64,000 bases of DNA from Paenibacillus_T sp033239625. GTDB lineage: Bacteria; Bacillota; Bacilli; Paenibacillales; Paenibacillaceae. A program made the position numbers and the translations under genes. Under the pieces are notes generated by a model, which was not told the DNA's origin, ran no database searches, and was given only the letters and a program-made list of their open reading frames with translations. The DNA lies in NCBI RefSeq assembly GCF_033239625.1, contig NZ_BTCK01000026.1, positions 25,641-89,640 on the forward strand, read 5' to 3'. Below, one piece after another: positions 50,104 through 58,762 of the stretch. Positions within the stretch are counted from its first letter, which is position 1. Every line of letters begins with the position of its first letter.

Positions 50104-50820
50104 GTGGCTGTGTCTATAGTATGGGTAGAGGACGAGCAGGCGCTGCTCGAAGAGGGAATTCGTTATTTGCAGATGGAAGGTTTCGACGTCTATGGTGCTG
50201 CCAACTGCGGCGAGGCTGTACAGCTGATCGAGATGCATAGTCCGAGGCTGCTGCTTGTAGATTGGCTGCTGCCTGGCGGTGAGAGCGGCATTGATCTATG
50301 CAAGCGCAATGAGCATGAATGGCGGCTCCCGGTCATTATGCTGACAGCCAAAGGGGACGAGTTCGATAAAGTGCTCGCGCTTGAACTTGGAGCGGACGAC
50401 TATATGTCGAAGCCCTACAGCCTTCGGGAGCTCACAGCTCGAATTAAGGCTGTGCTTCGTCGATCAGAACGCGGCGCGGGACAAGTGAGAGGCAGCGATC
50501 CGAATGCAGAATCAGCGATCATTCGAAGAGGGGAGCTCTCGATTGATCCGCAGCGGTATGTCGCGGAGAAGAACGGCGAGCCGCTGAAGCTGACACGAAC
50601 GGAGTTCATGCTGCTCTGGCAGCTTGCCCAGCATCCGGGGCGAGTCTATACGCGCGCACATCTGATGGAGGCTGCGCTTGGCGATGACTATCTCGGCTTT
50701 GAACGGACGATCGACTCTCATATCCGTAACGTGAGACGCAAGCTGGAAGAGAACCCGGCAGAGCCTCGATATGTGCTTACCGTCTACGGCGTTGGCTACA
50801 AGTTTGGTTATGGCTCCTGA
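50104..50820 (+). CDS. OmpR-family response regulator
   Basis: A 238-residue regulator. Receiver domain (1-120): WVEDEQ, phospho-acceptor D53 in LLVDWLLPGGE, LTAKGDEFDKV, DDYMSKPYSLREL. Winged-helix domain (about 140-235): LTRTEFMLLWQLAQHPGRVY, TIDSHIRNVRRKLEENP and TVYGVGYKFGY. GTG 50104 is the start I prefer, because GGGGGAGAG lies 7 bp upstream; ATG 50086 overlaps that ribosome binding site. The histidine kinase gene follows 19 bp after it. The direct repeats before the ABC exporter at 52321 are its probable target. Confidence 0.9.
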   Translation: MAVSIVWVEDEQALLEEGIRYLQMEGFDVYGAANCGEAVQLIEMHSPRLLLVDWLLPGGESGIDLCKRNEHEWRLPVIMLTAKGDEFDKVLALELGADDYMSKPYSLRELTARIKAVLRRSERGAGQVRGSDPNAESAIIRRGELSIDPQRYVAEKNGEPLKLTRTEFMLLWQLAQHPGRVYTRAHLMEAALGDDYLGFERTIDSHIRNVRRKLEENPAEPRYVLTVYGVGYKFGYGS

Positions 50821-50839
50821 AAGAAGAGGTGTACTTGGA

Positions 50840-52195
50840 ATGAAGAGCGGTTCGCAATCGTTTCGGGCTGCCAGGCTGACGACAGTCATATTGGGTGTTC
50901 TTATCGTTTTATTCGGCCCGCTCCTGCTCCTGGCAAGCGGTTGGTACGTGCAGCGGCAAGAGATGAAGGAACGCAGCGACGAGCTGGCGGTATATTGGAA
51001 TCGATATGCGGCGAGCTTCTACGAGATGCAAGGTGGATGGGGAGGGCTCGAGGAGAGGCTCCAAGCGGATCTATTGGATTATCCGAACCGTACGTTCATC
51101 GTGCGAGTATTTGATCGGAAAGGCGAGCGAATGGCACTTGGAAGCACGTCTTCGGAGGCGCAAACATCAAGTCGCATTCGCAAACCGATAGTAGCGGATG
51201 ACACCATTATCGGCTATACCGAAACATTGCTTACGCAGCAATCGAGCATCCCGGCTGTCACTTGGCTTGGAGCGATTGCGGCTTTCATAGCTGGGTGCGT
51301 GGTAGGGCTCTTGTTGTTTATGAGATGGCGAGCTGAATCGTCGCGTATGCTGCGTCAGATTCAGGATCGCGTTGCAGCGTTTATACCGGCACGTCGTTCT
51401 GATGCTCATCTTCGTCCAATGGCACAATCAGATGCATTCGAACAGATGGCTGCGACTGCTTCAATTCAGAATCGGTTGGAGCAAGACATCATACAAATTG
51501 AAGACTATGTGCGCAAGCTGGAGACGGTTCGACGGTCGATGGTTGCCGATATTGCCCATGAGCTGCGAACGCCGCTTGCCATTATGCGGTCTCAGCTCGA
51601 GAATGCGTTAATCTCCGAGACGCCTCTAACGCTTGAGAAGACGGCATTCATGCATGATGAGCTGCTATATCTGACGAAACTCGTGCATGATCTGCAGGAG
51701 CTGGCGCTAGCGGAGGCGGGCAAGCTGCCGCTGGAGAAAAGCTGGTTCTCGCTGCGAGAAGCTAGTGAAGCGGTCATTGAGGCGCTGGACGGTGAATACG
51801 AAGAACAATCGTTACGCATTGAGTTGGTTGCTCCGTCCGATGTGATGGTGTATGCAGATCGAATTCGGATCCGTCAATTGATCGTCAATTTAGTAGGAAA
51901 CGCACTTCAGCATGCACGGACGCGAGTGTCGGTTTCCGTCATCCAACGAGAAGGAAGCGTAATTTGGACAGTGGAGGATGATGGGGTCGGCATCGAGGAG
52001 GAGCAGCTTGCCCATCTGTTCGAACGATTTTATCGAAATGCCTCGCACCCCAAAGGTACGAAACGCCGTGGACTTGGTTTGGGGCTGTCGATTGTGAAGC
52101 AATATGCAGAAGCGCATGGCGGTACGATCGAAGTAGCCAGCGTTTGGGGCGAAGGAACGACCTTTCGACTGCAGCTCCCGGTCATTACGGCTTAA
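50840..52195 (+). CDS. Membrane sensor histidine kinase
   Basis: A 451-residue kinase. Membrane helices lie at about 13-35 and 140-163 and bracket a small outside sensor domain of about 100 residues (YWNRYAASFYEMQGGW...). A HAMP-like linker precedes HisKA (ADIAHELRTPLAI, H240) and HATPase_c: NLVGNALQHAR (N box), VEDDGVGIEEEQ (G1), FERFYR, GLGLSIVKQY (G2). Signal unknown. AAGAGGTG before ATG 50840 sets the start. It probably phosphorylates the regulator encoded just upstream. Confidence 0.9.
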   Translation: MKSGSQSFRAARLTTVILGVLIVLFGPLLLLASGWYVQRQEMKERSDELAVYWNRYAASFYEMQGGWGGLEERLQADLLDYPNRTFIVRVFDRKGERMALGSTSSEAQTSSRIRKPIVADDTIIGYTETLLTQQSSIPAVTWLGAIAAFIAGCVVGLLLFMRWRAESSRMLRQIQDRVAAFIPARRSDAHLRPMAQSDAFEQMAATASIQNRLEQDIIQIEDYVRKLETVRRSMVADIAHELRTPLAIMRSQLENALISETPLTLEKTAFMHDELLYLTKLVHDLQELALAEAGKLPLEKSWFSLREASEAVIEALDGEYEEQSLRIELVAPSDVMVYADRIRIRQLIVNLVGNALQHARTRVSVSVIQREGSVIWTVEDDGVGIEEEQLAHLFERFYRNASHPKGTKRRGLGLGLSIVKQYAEAHGGTIEVASVWGEGTTFRLQLPVITA

Positions 52196-52224
52196 CGTCA
52201 TAACGGGATTGAATTCTGATGCTA

Positions 52225-52266
52225 TCTGCACAAGTTCTGCACATTTGCTCGATAACTGCTGCACAT
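52225..52266 (+). promoter_or_regulatory. Three direct repeats, candidate response-regulator sites
   Basis: CTGCACA occurs at 52226-52232, 52237-52243 and 52259-52265. The spacings are 11 and 22 bp, i.e. one and two turns of the helix on the same strand. OmpR-family regulators bind such direct repeats. They lie upstream of the ABC exporter genes. Confidence 0.55.
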
Positions 52267-52320
52267 CAATCTGATACCTTATCGGTAGCAGCTATATCGA
52301 ATGAATGAGGGGGAAGACGA

Positions 52321-53007
52321 ATGATGATTCGAGTGGAACATTTGACGAAGACATACGGGCAGGGTAATGCGGCAGCTTATGCGCTTCGGGATATTAGCTT
52401 GGAGATTGCGGAAGGCGAGTCTGTCGCCGTAACGGGACCATCGGGCTGCGGCAAGACGACGCTGTTGCATGTGTTGGCAGGCATTGAAACGTTGGACGAG
52501 GGCAAGGTGTGGATCGGTGATGCCGCGCTTCATGAGCTGAAGGAGCAGGAGCTGGCACAGCTGCGTCTGGAACGGATGGGATTCGTATTCCAGGCGTATC
52601 ATCTTATTCCTGTATTGACGGCCTGGGAGAATGTCTCGCTTCCGCTGACGGCCAGGGGATTCAAGGCCTCCGACGCGAAGAAACAGGCGATGGAGGCGCT
52701 CCATCGCGTTGGTCTTGCGGACAAGGCTGGGCGATATCCGTCCGAGCTGTCCGGCGGACAAAATCAGCGGGTAGCGATTGCGCGTGCGATCGTCGGTCGG
52801 CCAGCGATCATCTGGGCGGACGAGCCGACAGGCGCGCTGGATTCGGAATCAGCCGAGCAGGTTGTGGGGCTGCTCGATATGCTTCATAAGCATGATGGGA
52901 CGACGGTCGTGACCGTTACGCATGACAGCAGTATTGCACAGAAGGCGAATCGAATCATTCGAATGCATAATGGCCGCGTGCTTGATCATGGATTGGTGAC
53001 GCAATGA
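52321..53007 (+). CDS. ABC exporter ATP-binding protein (MacB/LolD type)
   Basis: A 228-residue ATPase. Walker A GPSGCGKT (39-46), Q-loop FVFQAYHLIPVLT, signature LSGGQ (143-147), Walker B IIWADEPTGALDSE (163-176), H-loop TVTHD. This is the MacB/LolD/BceA-type energiser of an FtsX-like permease. ATG 52321 follows GAGGGGGAAG. It overlaps the permease gene by 4 bp. Located behind a two-component system and direct repeats that may control it. Confidence 0.92.
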   Translation: MMIRVEHLTKTYGQGNAAAYALRDISLEIAEGESVAVTGPSGCGKTTLLHVLAGIETLDEGKVWIGDAALHELKEQELAQLRLERMGFVFQAYHLIPVLTAWENVSLPLTARGFKASDAKKQAMEALHRVGLADKAGRYPSELSGGQNQRVAIARAIVGRPAIIWADEPTGALDSESAEQVVGLLDMLHKHDGTTVVTVTHDSSIAQKANRIIRMHNGRVLDHGLVTQ

Positions 53008-55796
53008 TAGGGCGGCGTATTGTATGGAAGATGGCGCTGGCGAATGCGAAGCTTAGCTGGAAGCAGACGGTGCTGACGATCATAGCAGGTGCCATCGGCA
53101 CGATGCTCATTGTCATGGCGTACGTCCAATATGCATCCGTCGATAAGAGCGTAGATGACTGGGTGAATCGGCATTTTGGCGTGGTGAACTGGGAGCTGAT
53201 CCCTAACGAAAACGATGTTGACAGCAGGTTCTCGGGTGAGGAAGCGGAACAAATTATTAGCAGCTATAACAATGACTTAATGCCGAGTGAAATTAAGCTG
53301 CTTCCGGTTGTAAGTACCGAAGCCTACATGGTGAGGCTTCAGCCAGATGGACAAGCGGCAGGGGCATTGCCTGGAGTGCGCGTAATGGGCTTCAATTCGA
53401 GTGCCGCAGCGTCCTATGATATTAGTAATAGCGGATTATGGTCTGTTAATATGGATGATGTTTCAGCGATAATCGATGAGCAGACGGCATCAATTAGTCA
53501 TTTGAAGGTGGGCGATGCGGTCCGTTTGGAAGCGACGAGCGGAAGCAGTCTGCTGGTCCAAGTGAAGCAGATCGTGCCGACCGAAGGGCTGCCTGGTTAT
53601 CGCGGAGGGACTGGGAGCAGTCTCGGGACGGTTATCTTGTCGGAATCAGCGGCTCGCCTGCTTACTGGCATGCGAGAAGGATACGACCGGCTGCTGGCAA
53701 GGAATGGAGCGGGACAGTCAGCGATGAACGGTTTTTCAACGCCAGGGGATACCGCTTCGATGTTCCAATCCCAATTCGTCAAGTGGGAAGCGATGAATCG
53801 GGCCGATCAGATGAAGAAGCAGTATATTACCGTATTCTTGATCTGTATGGTCGCGGTAGCTTCTTGCTTGATGCTGCTTCGTCAAGTGCTGGCGATGATC
53901 GCTGATGCAAGACGCGAGATGTTCGGCGTGCTACGTGCGCTAGGGTTGTCGCGTGGTCATATTCGCAGCATGTTTGCCGCCGAAGCGCTTGTATTGTCTT
54001 TGTTGTGCGCTGTTCTCGGGACATTGCTGGGCACAGGCTGCGGGGTGCTGTTAGTTCGGTTGTTCTACGGTACGTATGCGGATGAACTAGCACGTTCTTC
54101 TGGGATAAACATTACGATCGTTCCTTATATACCGGTCGGCGGTCTGTTCCTCGTCATGGCTGTTATAGTCTTATTCATGTCATTCATTGCGCTGCTCGTA
54201 GCGCGTAAAGCGGGTAAAGTACGTATTATCGATGCGCTTAGAGGAGGCTTCGAATCCGTTAGTCAGACAGATTCCATGAAGAAGCGGCGTAAGAAATCGG
54301 TGCTTATTCTTGTCCTTGCTGCTTGTGCGATCATTCTGCATATCTGTCAGCTTCTAGCGGAGCCGCCTGAAGCAACGGGAGGAACATTAGTATATCTCAT
54401 GCTTACATGGCTCGCCGCTTGTCTAGGTGCACTCTATATTGTACTTCTATTGGCTGGTCGTGCCGCAGGTCCGATTAACGGACTGACTAGAATGCTTCGA
54501 TTCCCGCACGTATCGGTCCTGCTAGCCAGCCGATTCTCAAGACAGCATCCGACAAGGACGTATACGATTGCGTTATTGTTTGCTCTCATGATGATGATGC
54601 TGACATTGACGGCATCGCTTTACACCGTCATTTATGACAATCAGGACGTAGACAAAACAAACCAGACAGTGCTCGGCTACAACGGATACGTAGGATATGA
54701 TACGGAGGAACAGAAGCAGCGAATTGTGGACGTTGTGACGAACAATGATGCGGTCCAATCGATTGTACAACGGAGTACAACACTAGAGCCTTATATGCTT
54801 ACTGTAATAGAGCAAGGGATCGGGCAGGCATTCGTTCCTGTAACCGAGGATCTAATTATGGGTGGAGGGCTTCAACTGCGGCAACGGGCTGCGCAATTCT
54901 CAAGTGATGAGGAAGCGTGGTCGGCTGTAATGAATGATCCGCGCTATATTATTTTGCCCATGTGGTATCTGTATTCTGATCCTGATCGGGCGGCGTTTGA
55001 CCTTCAGGTACTTGTGAAGGCTGGCGATACGATCGAGCTGCCGATTTATAAGTCTAAGCTGCGTATGATGAATGAGAAGTGGAAGGCGGACGACACGCGA
55101 TCATTCATTGTGGCAGGTTTTGCAGAGGATAACTCGGAGTCGAATATGCAGACGTATCTCTTCCGAACAACCTACGTGAACCCCGATGTACACGAGGAGC
55201 TTCGGAAATATGGGTCCAAGTGGCCGGATCAGTTCAAGCAAGGCCTTGTTCTGCTACAATACAATGATCGGGACCTGAAGTCGACGCAGCGGCTTGAAGA
55301 GACACTGCTCATGAACGGCATTACGAGCTTCCACTCGCCGTATGCGGATAATCGGGCGCAGCAGCTAATTAACAAGCAGTTGATGCGAGGATTCATCGGC
55401 TTTACGATGGTGGCGGCGTTGATCGGCTTATTCGGACTTGTCATCGTACAGCTGCGTGCTGTAAGCGAGCGATCGCGAACCATTGCTATGCTGCGATGTG
55501 TCGGACTATCTCGTAAACATATTAGCCGGATGTTCTTGTTGGAAGGGAGTCTGATCAGTCTTACAGGGCTTGTTGTCGGCTGGATGATCGGCTCGACGGG
55601 GGCACAGGTATTCATCCATGCGCTTCAAGGGGACACACGTCCTGGCGAACAACAGTGGTTGTTCCATTATCCTTTCGATATCATTGTCCCACTCCTGCTG
55701 GCGCTGCTTGTCGCGGCACTGGTCATGAATATGGCCCCGGCAAGCGGAGCGTTGAAGCTCGCACCAGCCGAGGCCTTGCGTGAAGCCCAGCAATAG
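53004..55796 (+). CDS. FtsX-like ABC permease with two permease halves
   Basis: A 930-residue permease. An N-terminal helix (about 12-37) is followed by an outside domain of about 230 residues, three helices of the first FtsX core (about 270-410), a central pair of helices (about 430-490), then a second unit with helix (about 520-545), outside domain and three final helices (about 800-925). Motifs: REMFGVLRALGLSRGHIRSM and ERSRTIAMLRCVGLSRKHIS, the conserved FtsX cytoplasmic loops. Likely a mechanotransmission-type exporter or an envelope-stress sensing pump. Partner of the preceding ATPase. Convergent with the TetR gene, 7 bp apart. Confidence 0.9.
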   Translation: MIGRRIVWKMALANAKLSWKQTVLTIIAGAIGTMLIVMAYVQYASVDKSVDDWVNRHFGVVNWELIPNENDVDSRFSGEEAEQIISSYNNDLMPSEIKLLPVVSTEAYMVRLQPDGQAAGALPGVRVMGFNSSAAASYDISNSGLWSVNMDDVSAIIDEQTASISHLKVGDAVRLEATSGSSLLVQVKQIVPTEGLPGYRGGTGSSLGTVILSESAARLLTGMREGYDRLLARNGAGQSAMNGFSTPGDTASMFQSQFVKWEAMNRADQMKKQYITVFLICMVAVASCLMLLRQVLAMIADARREMFGVLRALGLSRGHIRSMFAAEALVLSLLCAVLGTLLGTGCGVLLVRLFYGTYADELARSSGINITIVPYIPVGGLFLVMAVIVLFMSFIALLVARKAGKVRIIDALRGGFESVSQTDSMKKRRKKSVLILVLAACAIILHICQLLAEPPEATGGTLVYLMLTWLAACLGALYIVLLLAGRAAGPINGLTRMLRFPHVSVLLASRFSRQHPTRTYTIALLFALMMMMLTLTASLYTVIYDNQDVDKTNQTVLGYNGYVGYDTEEQKQRIVDVVTNNDAVQSIVQRSTTLEPYMLTVIEQGIGQAFVPVTEDLIMGGGLQLRQRAAQFSSDEEAWSAVMNDPRYIILPMWYLYSDPDRAAFDLQVLVKAGDTIELPIYKSKLRMMNEKWKADDTRSFIVAGFAEDNSESNMQTYLFRTTYVNPDVHEELRKYGSKWPDQFKQGLVLLQYNDRDLKSTQRLEETLLMNGITSFHSPYADNRAQQLINKQLMRGFIGFTMVAALIGLFGLVIVQLRAVSERSRTIAMLRCVGLSRKHISRMFLLEGSLISLTGLVVGWMIGSTGAQVFIHALQGDTRPGEQQWLFHYPFDIIVPLLLALLVAALVMNMAPASGALKLAPAEALREAQQ

Positions 55797-55803
55797 ATAA
55801 TTT

Positions 55804-56481
55804 TTAAGGCGATGGAACGGCAAGCCCTCTCATAATAAAATCAATCGTCGCTTGCCGTTCCTGCTCATCGTCCCAATCTGCCCCTTCCTTCTCGCCGTAC
55901 AACGCACGAACGATCACATAGCCGATCATCGTGGAGACGGCTAGCCGAATAATCGTTGTGGATGGCAGATCGATGAGCATGCCGTCCTCTCGGAATCGAT
56001 CGACGATCACGGTCATTCGAGCAAGCACCTGTTTCAAGACGACCTTCTGGAATTGCTCCTGCAGGTCGGGGTGGAACGGGACCTCCTGCACGAAGATTTT
56101 TAAGATGGACATATTCTTCTTCAGGAATAGAATCCGATTGTCAATGACTGCACGAAGGAATTGATCGAAGCTGTCATATCGGTCCTCGAATACACGGCCG
56201 AAATCCCGCATGACGAATGGGGCGACGATTCGCGACATGACAGGGGCGACGATGGACAGCAGCAGATCCTTCTTCGTGCGGTAATGACGGAATATCGTAC
56301 CTTCGGCCACGCCTGCTCGCTGTGCAATCTCGCTGGTGGATGCGGCTGCGAACCCTTTGCTTGCGAATATCTCGGCAGCTGCAGCGACGATTCGGGCTTG
56401 TTTGTCCGTCATTCGAAGCTGCGGATCGTCCTGCTGCATCAGCTCCTTGAGCCATTCATCGAGGGGCTGTTTGTCGTTCAT
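55804..56481 (-). CDS. TetR/AcrR-family regulator
   Basis: A 225-residue repressor. The DNA-binding helix-turn-helix is at about 22-68: RIVAAAAEIFASKGFAAAST, EIAQRAGVAEGTIFRHYRTK, KDLLL. The rest is the all-helical ligand-binding domain. AAGGAGTGACTCAAC precedes ATG 56481. It lies downstream of the ABC-2 exporter genes in the same direction, with a MITE-like element between. The paired palindromes at 58550-58617 upstream of the exporter are its probable operators, so it likely represses these genes and perhaps the divergent RND pump. Confidence 0.9.
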   Translation of the reverse strand: MNDKQPLDEWLKELMQQDDPQLRMTDKQARIVAAAAEIFASKGFAAASTSEIAQRAGVAEGTIFRHYRTKKDLLLSIVAPVMSRIVAPFVMRDFGRVFEDRYDSFDQFLRAVIDNRILFLKKNMSILKIFVQEVPFHPDLQEQFQKVVLKQVLARMTVIVDRFREDGMLIDLPSTTIIRLAVSTMIGYVIVRALYGEKEGADWDDEQERQATIDFIMRGLAVPSP

Positions 56482-56505
56482 GTTGAGTCACTCCTTACAG
56501 AGGTA

Positions 56506-56738
56506 GTTCAAAAAGTCGACTTTTGATCACGAAGTAAGTCAGGAAGCCTATTCGACGTCGAAGCTTGCGTTCATCTTCGGAGTCCGGTATTCATGTAGGT
56601 ACTGCCTACACTCCGTTCCTCCTGAAGTTATTTGCGATACTTCAAGTATTACAGTCTGCGAGCAAATAACAGCATCGTAAGCAAACGCTATTCAGGTTCT
56701 CGCAATCTTCTCGGTGCTGAAAATTCGACTTTTTGAAC
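56506..56738. mobile_element. MITE-like non-coding element (233 bp) with 14-bp terminal inverted repeats
   Basis: GTTCAAAAAGTCGA (56506-56519) and its exact complement (56725-56738) bound 233 bp without a gene. The interior has AACAGCATCG/CGGAGTCC-like segments and further partial dyads. I recall similar 'AAAAAGTCGA' intergenic elements from Paenibacillus genomes, but cannot check copy number here. It sits between the exporter permease gene and the TetR gene. No target-site duplication is evident. Confidence 0.6.
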
Positions 56739-56744
56739 ATGAAT

Positions 56745-57767
56745 TTATAACCGGCGATGCTTGCGAAGCGCTACAATGTTGAGCAGCGCGAATAGAGCGG
56801 AGAAACCGAGCAGCACATAAGCATCAACTCCGATATCTCCCCAGCCTTCTCCGCGGATCATAATGCCTCGCATCGCATCGGCACCATAATACAGCGGCAT
56901 TATGTTGCTTAGCTTCTGCAGCCAAGGATTCATGGCATCGAGATTGAACAGCCCGCTGAAGAACGCTTGCGGAACGACGACGATCGGGATGAATTGAATA
57001 ATTTGAAATTCGGTGCTCGCGAACGAGGAGAGCAGCGTTCCCAGCGTTAGAGCGGTCAGCGCAAGCAGCAGATTGATCAACAGCATATAGCCGATCGATC
57101 CTACCATATACATCCCTAATACTTTGACAGAATAAGTCGCAATCAGCGTCGCTTGCAGCAGCGCGAACACACCGAAGCCTGCGAGATAGCCGGTCACAAT
57201 CTCATGCCTGCGGATAGGCGTTGCAAGCAATCGCTCGAGCGTGCCGCTTGTTCGTTCGCGCAGGAACGAGACGCCCGCGAGCAGGAAGACGAAGAAGAAT
57301 GAGAAGAAGCCGATCAATACGGGACCGAATGAATCGAATGACGCCATGTCGGCTGTACCGTGCAAATAGCTGACTAGAGGCGATGAATCCATATTTACTT
57401 GATTACGCAGCGTATTCTGGAGCAGCAGCATCACGGCTTTATTCATCGAGGGGTCGCTCCCCTCAAGCGTGACGGATGGCCGTCCATCGTGGACGGTAAC
57501 GACGGCATCGAGCTTGCCTTCCCGTAGATCATCCATCGCTTCGTCGAGATTCGTATAGCTGCTGATATCCGCATCCGCCGCAGCAAGCTGGTCCGTCAAG
57601 GCGGCAGGCATCTCTGCGACGCCGATATCAGGAGAAACAGACTGCCCGTCAAATACGAGCTTCATCAGCGTTAACACGAACAGCGGGGCAATGAACAGAA
57701 GGGCGAGCGTGCGTCGATCCCGAACAAACTGTTGAATAATCCGCAGAGCCAGCGCGCCTACTCTCAT
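56745..57767 (-). CDS. ABC-2 type exporter permease
   Basis: A 340-residue permease. One N-terminal helix (about 18-37) and an outside domain (about 38-175; IGVAEMPAALTDQL, LDAVVTVHDG) are followed by five helices (about 180-335) with LRERTSGTLERLLATPIRRHEI, the ABC-2 hallmark. Drug or lipid exporter of the YhgE/DrrB-like kind. ATG 57767 overlaps the ATPase stop (ATGA); longer upstream frame to 57908 is not used. Confidence 0.88.
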   Translation of the reverse strand: MRVGALALRIIQQFVRDRRTLALLFIAPLFVLTLMKLVFDGQSVSPDIGVAEMPAALTDQLAAADADISSYTNLDEAMDDLREGKLDAVVTVHDGRPSVTLEGSDPSMNKAVMLLLQNTLRNQVNMDSSPLVSYLHGTADMASFDSFGPVLIGFFSFFFVFLLAGVSFLRERTSGTLERLLATPIRRHEIVTGYLAGFGVFALLQATLIATYSVKVLGMYMVGSIGYMLLINLLLALTALTLGTLLSSFASTEFQIIQFIPIVVVPQAFFSGLFNLDAMNPWLQKLSNIMPLYYGADAMRGIMIRGEGWGDIGVDAYVLLGFSALFALLNIVALRKHRRL

Positions 57768-58528
57768 GAGACAGCCCCCTCTTCCATGCGTGAACCTAAG
57801 GTGATGAATGCCTCTTCGATGCTGCTGCACCCCGTTTGCGCAAGCAGATTCGCAGGGGTATCTACTGCAATGAATCGTCCGTCTCGTATAAGACCGAGAC
57901 GATCGCATTTCTCCGCTTCATCCATAACGTGGGTCGTTACGATGATCGTCGTACCCTGCTCAGCCAGCGACTTCAGCTCCTGCCAGATGGAGCGGCGGAG
58001 CACAGGGTCAATCCCGACCGTCGGCTCATCCAGCACGAGCAGAGAGGGGCGATGCATGAGCGCAATGGCTAGTGACAGCCTGCGCTTCATACCTCCTGAA
58101 TAGGCTGCAACCTGCTTGCCTAGATGATCGGTCAGATCGACGAGACTTGCCGCTTCTTCGATGCGCTGGTTCAATAATGCTCGTTTAAGACCGTACAGCT
58201 TGCCGAAGAACGCCATGTTCTGACGACCGGACAGCTCCATATACAGAGCATCTGACTGTGCCATATAGCCGAATCGATGGAGCATCTCCAGCTTCGGCAG
58301 CGGGACGCCGAGCATATGTGCCGTACCGCTGTCTGCCCGGTCGATGCCCGCCATCAACTTGATGAGCGTTGTTTTGCCTGCGCCAGAAGGACCAAGAAGC
58401 CCGAATAGCTCTCCTTGCGGAATCGTAAGCGATACCCGGTTAATAATCGTGCGATGATTGAAGGAACGTGTTACGTTGTCCAGCACAATAGCTGGCGGTA
58501 GATCATTTGCCAATGGTACGCTCATCAT
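57764..58528 (-). CDS. ABC exporter ATP-binding protein (DrrA-like)
   Basis: A 254-residue ATPase. Walker A GPSGAGKT (about 44-51), signature YSGGMKRRLSLAIAL, Walker B LLVLDEPTVGIDP, and VTTHVMDEAEKCDR as H-loop. The group drives ABC-2 permeases such as daunorubicin-type exporters. First gene of a two-gene operon with the overlapping permease. Two near-identical palindromes lie just upstream of the start. Confidence 0.92.
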   Translation of the reverse strand: MMSVPLANDLPPAIVLDNVTRSFNHRTIINRVSLTIPQGELFGLLGPSGAGKTTLIKLMAGIDRADSGTAHMLGVPLPKLEMLHRFGYMAQSDALYMELSGRQNMAFFGKLYGLKRALLNQRIEEAASLVDLTDHLGKQVAAYSGGMKRRLSLAIALMHRPSLLVLDEPTVGIDPVLRRSIWQELKSLAEQGTTIIVTTHVMDEAEKCDRLGLIRDGRFIAVDTPANLLAQTGCSSIEEAFITLGSRMEEGAVS

Positions 58529-58549
58529 CGTTTCACTCCGATCGAGTTG

Positions 58550-58617
58550 AATGAGTGTTTACTCACTATCCAGTATATTCCTATTTGCGCTCCTTGAATA
58601 GTGAGTAATCACTCATT
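58550..58617. promoter_or_regulatory. Paired operator palindromes (probable TetR sites)
   Basis: AATGAGTGTTTACTCACTAT (58550-58569) and ATAGTGAGTAATCACTCATT (58598-58617) are inverted copies, 19 of 20 bases alike. Each is itself a palindrome around TGAGTG...ACTCA. Placed between the divergent exporter and RND genes, they fit binding of two TetR dimers. Confidence 0.65.
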
Positions 58618-58762
58618 TTTTCCTCGGTCTCGAGACGGAGTGGAAGCTCCAACCATAGACGAGTCGGAAAACCGACCTCGGACGTTTTCGAGCCATCTAT
58701 GCTCTCCTGTATGATTGCTAATGGATATGAGAGAGAAGGAAAATTAAAGGAGATGGAAAGAG
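58618..58762. other. Leader region before the RND gene
   Basis: 145 bp that include small dyads, such as GTCTCGAGAC and CGGAAAACCG, and AAAGGAGATGG before ATG 58763. No gene is seen. Confidence 0.35.
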
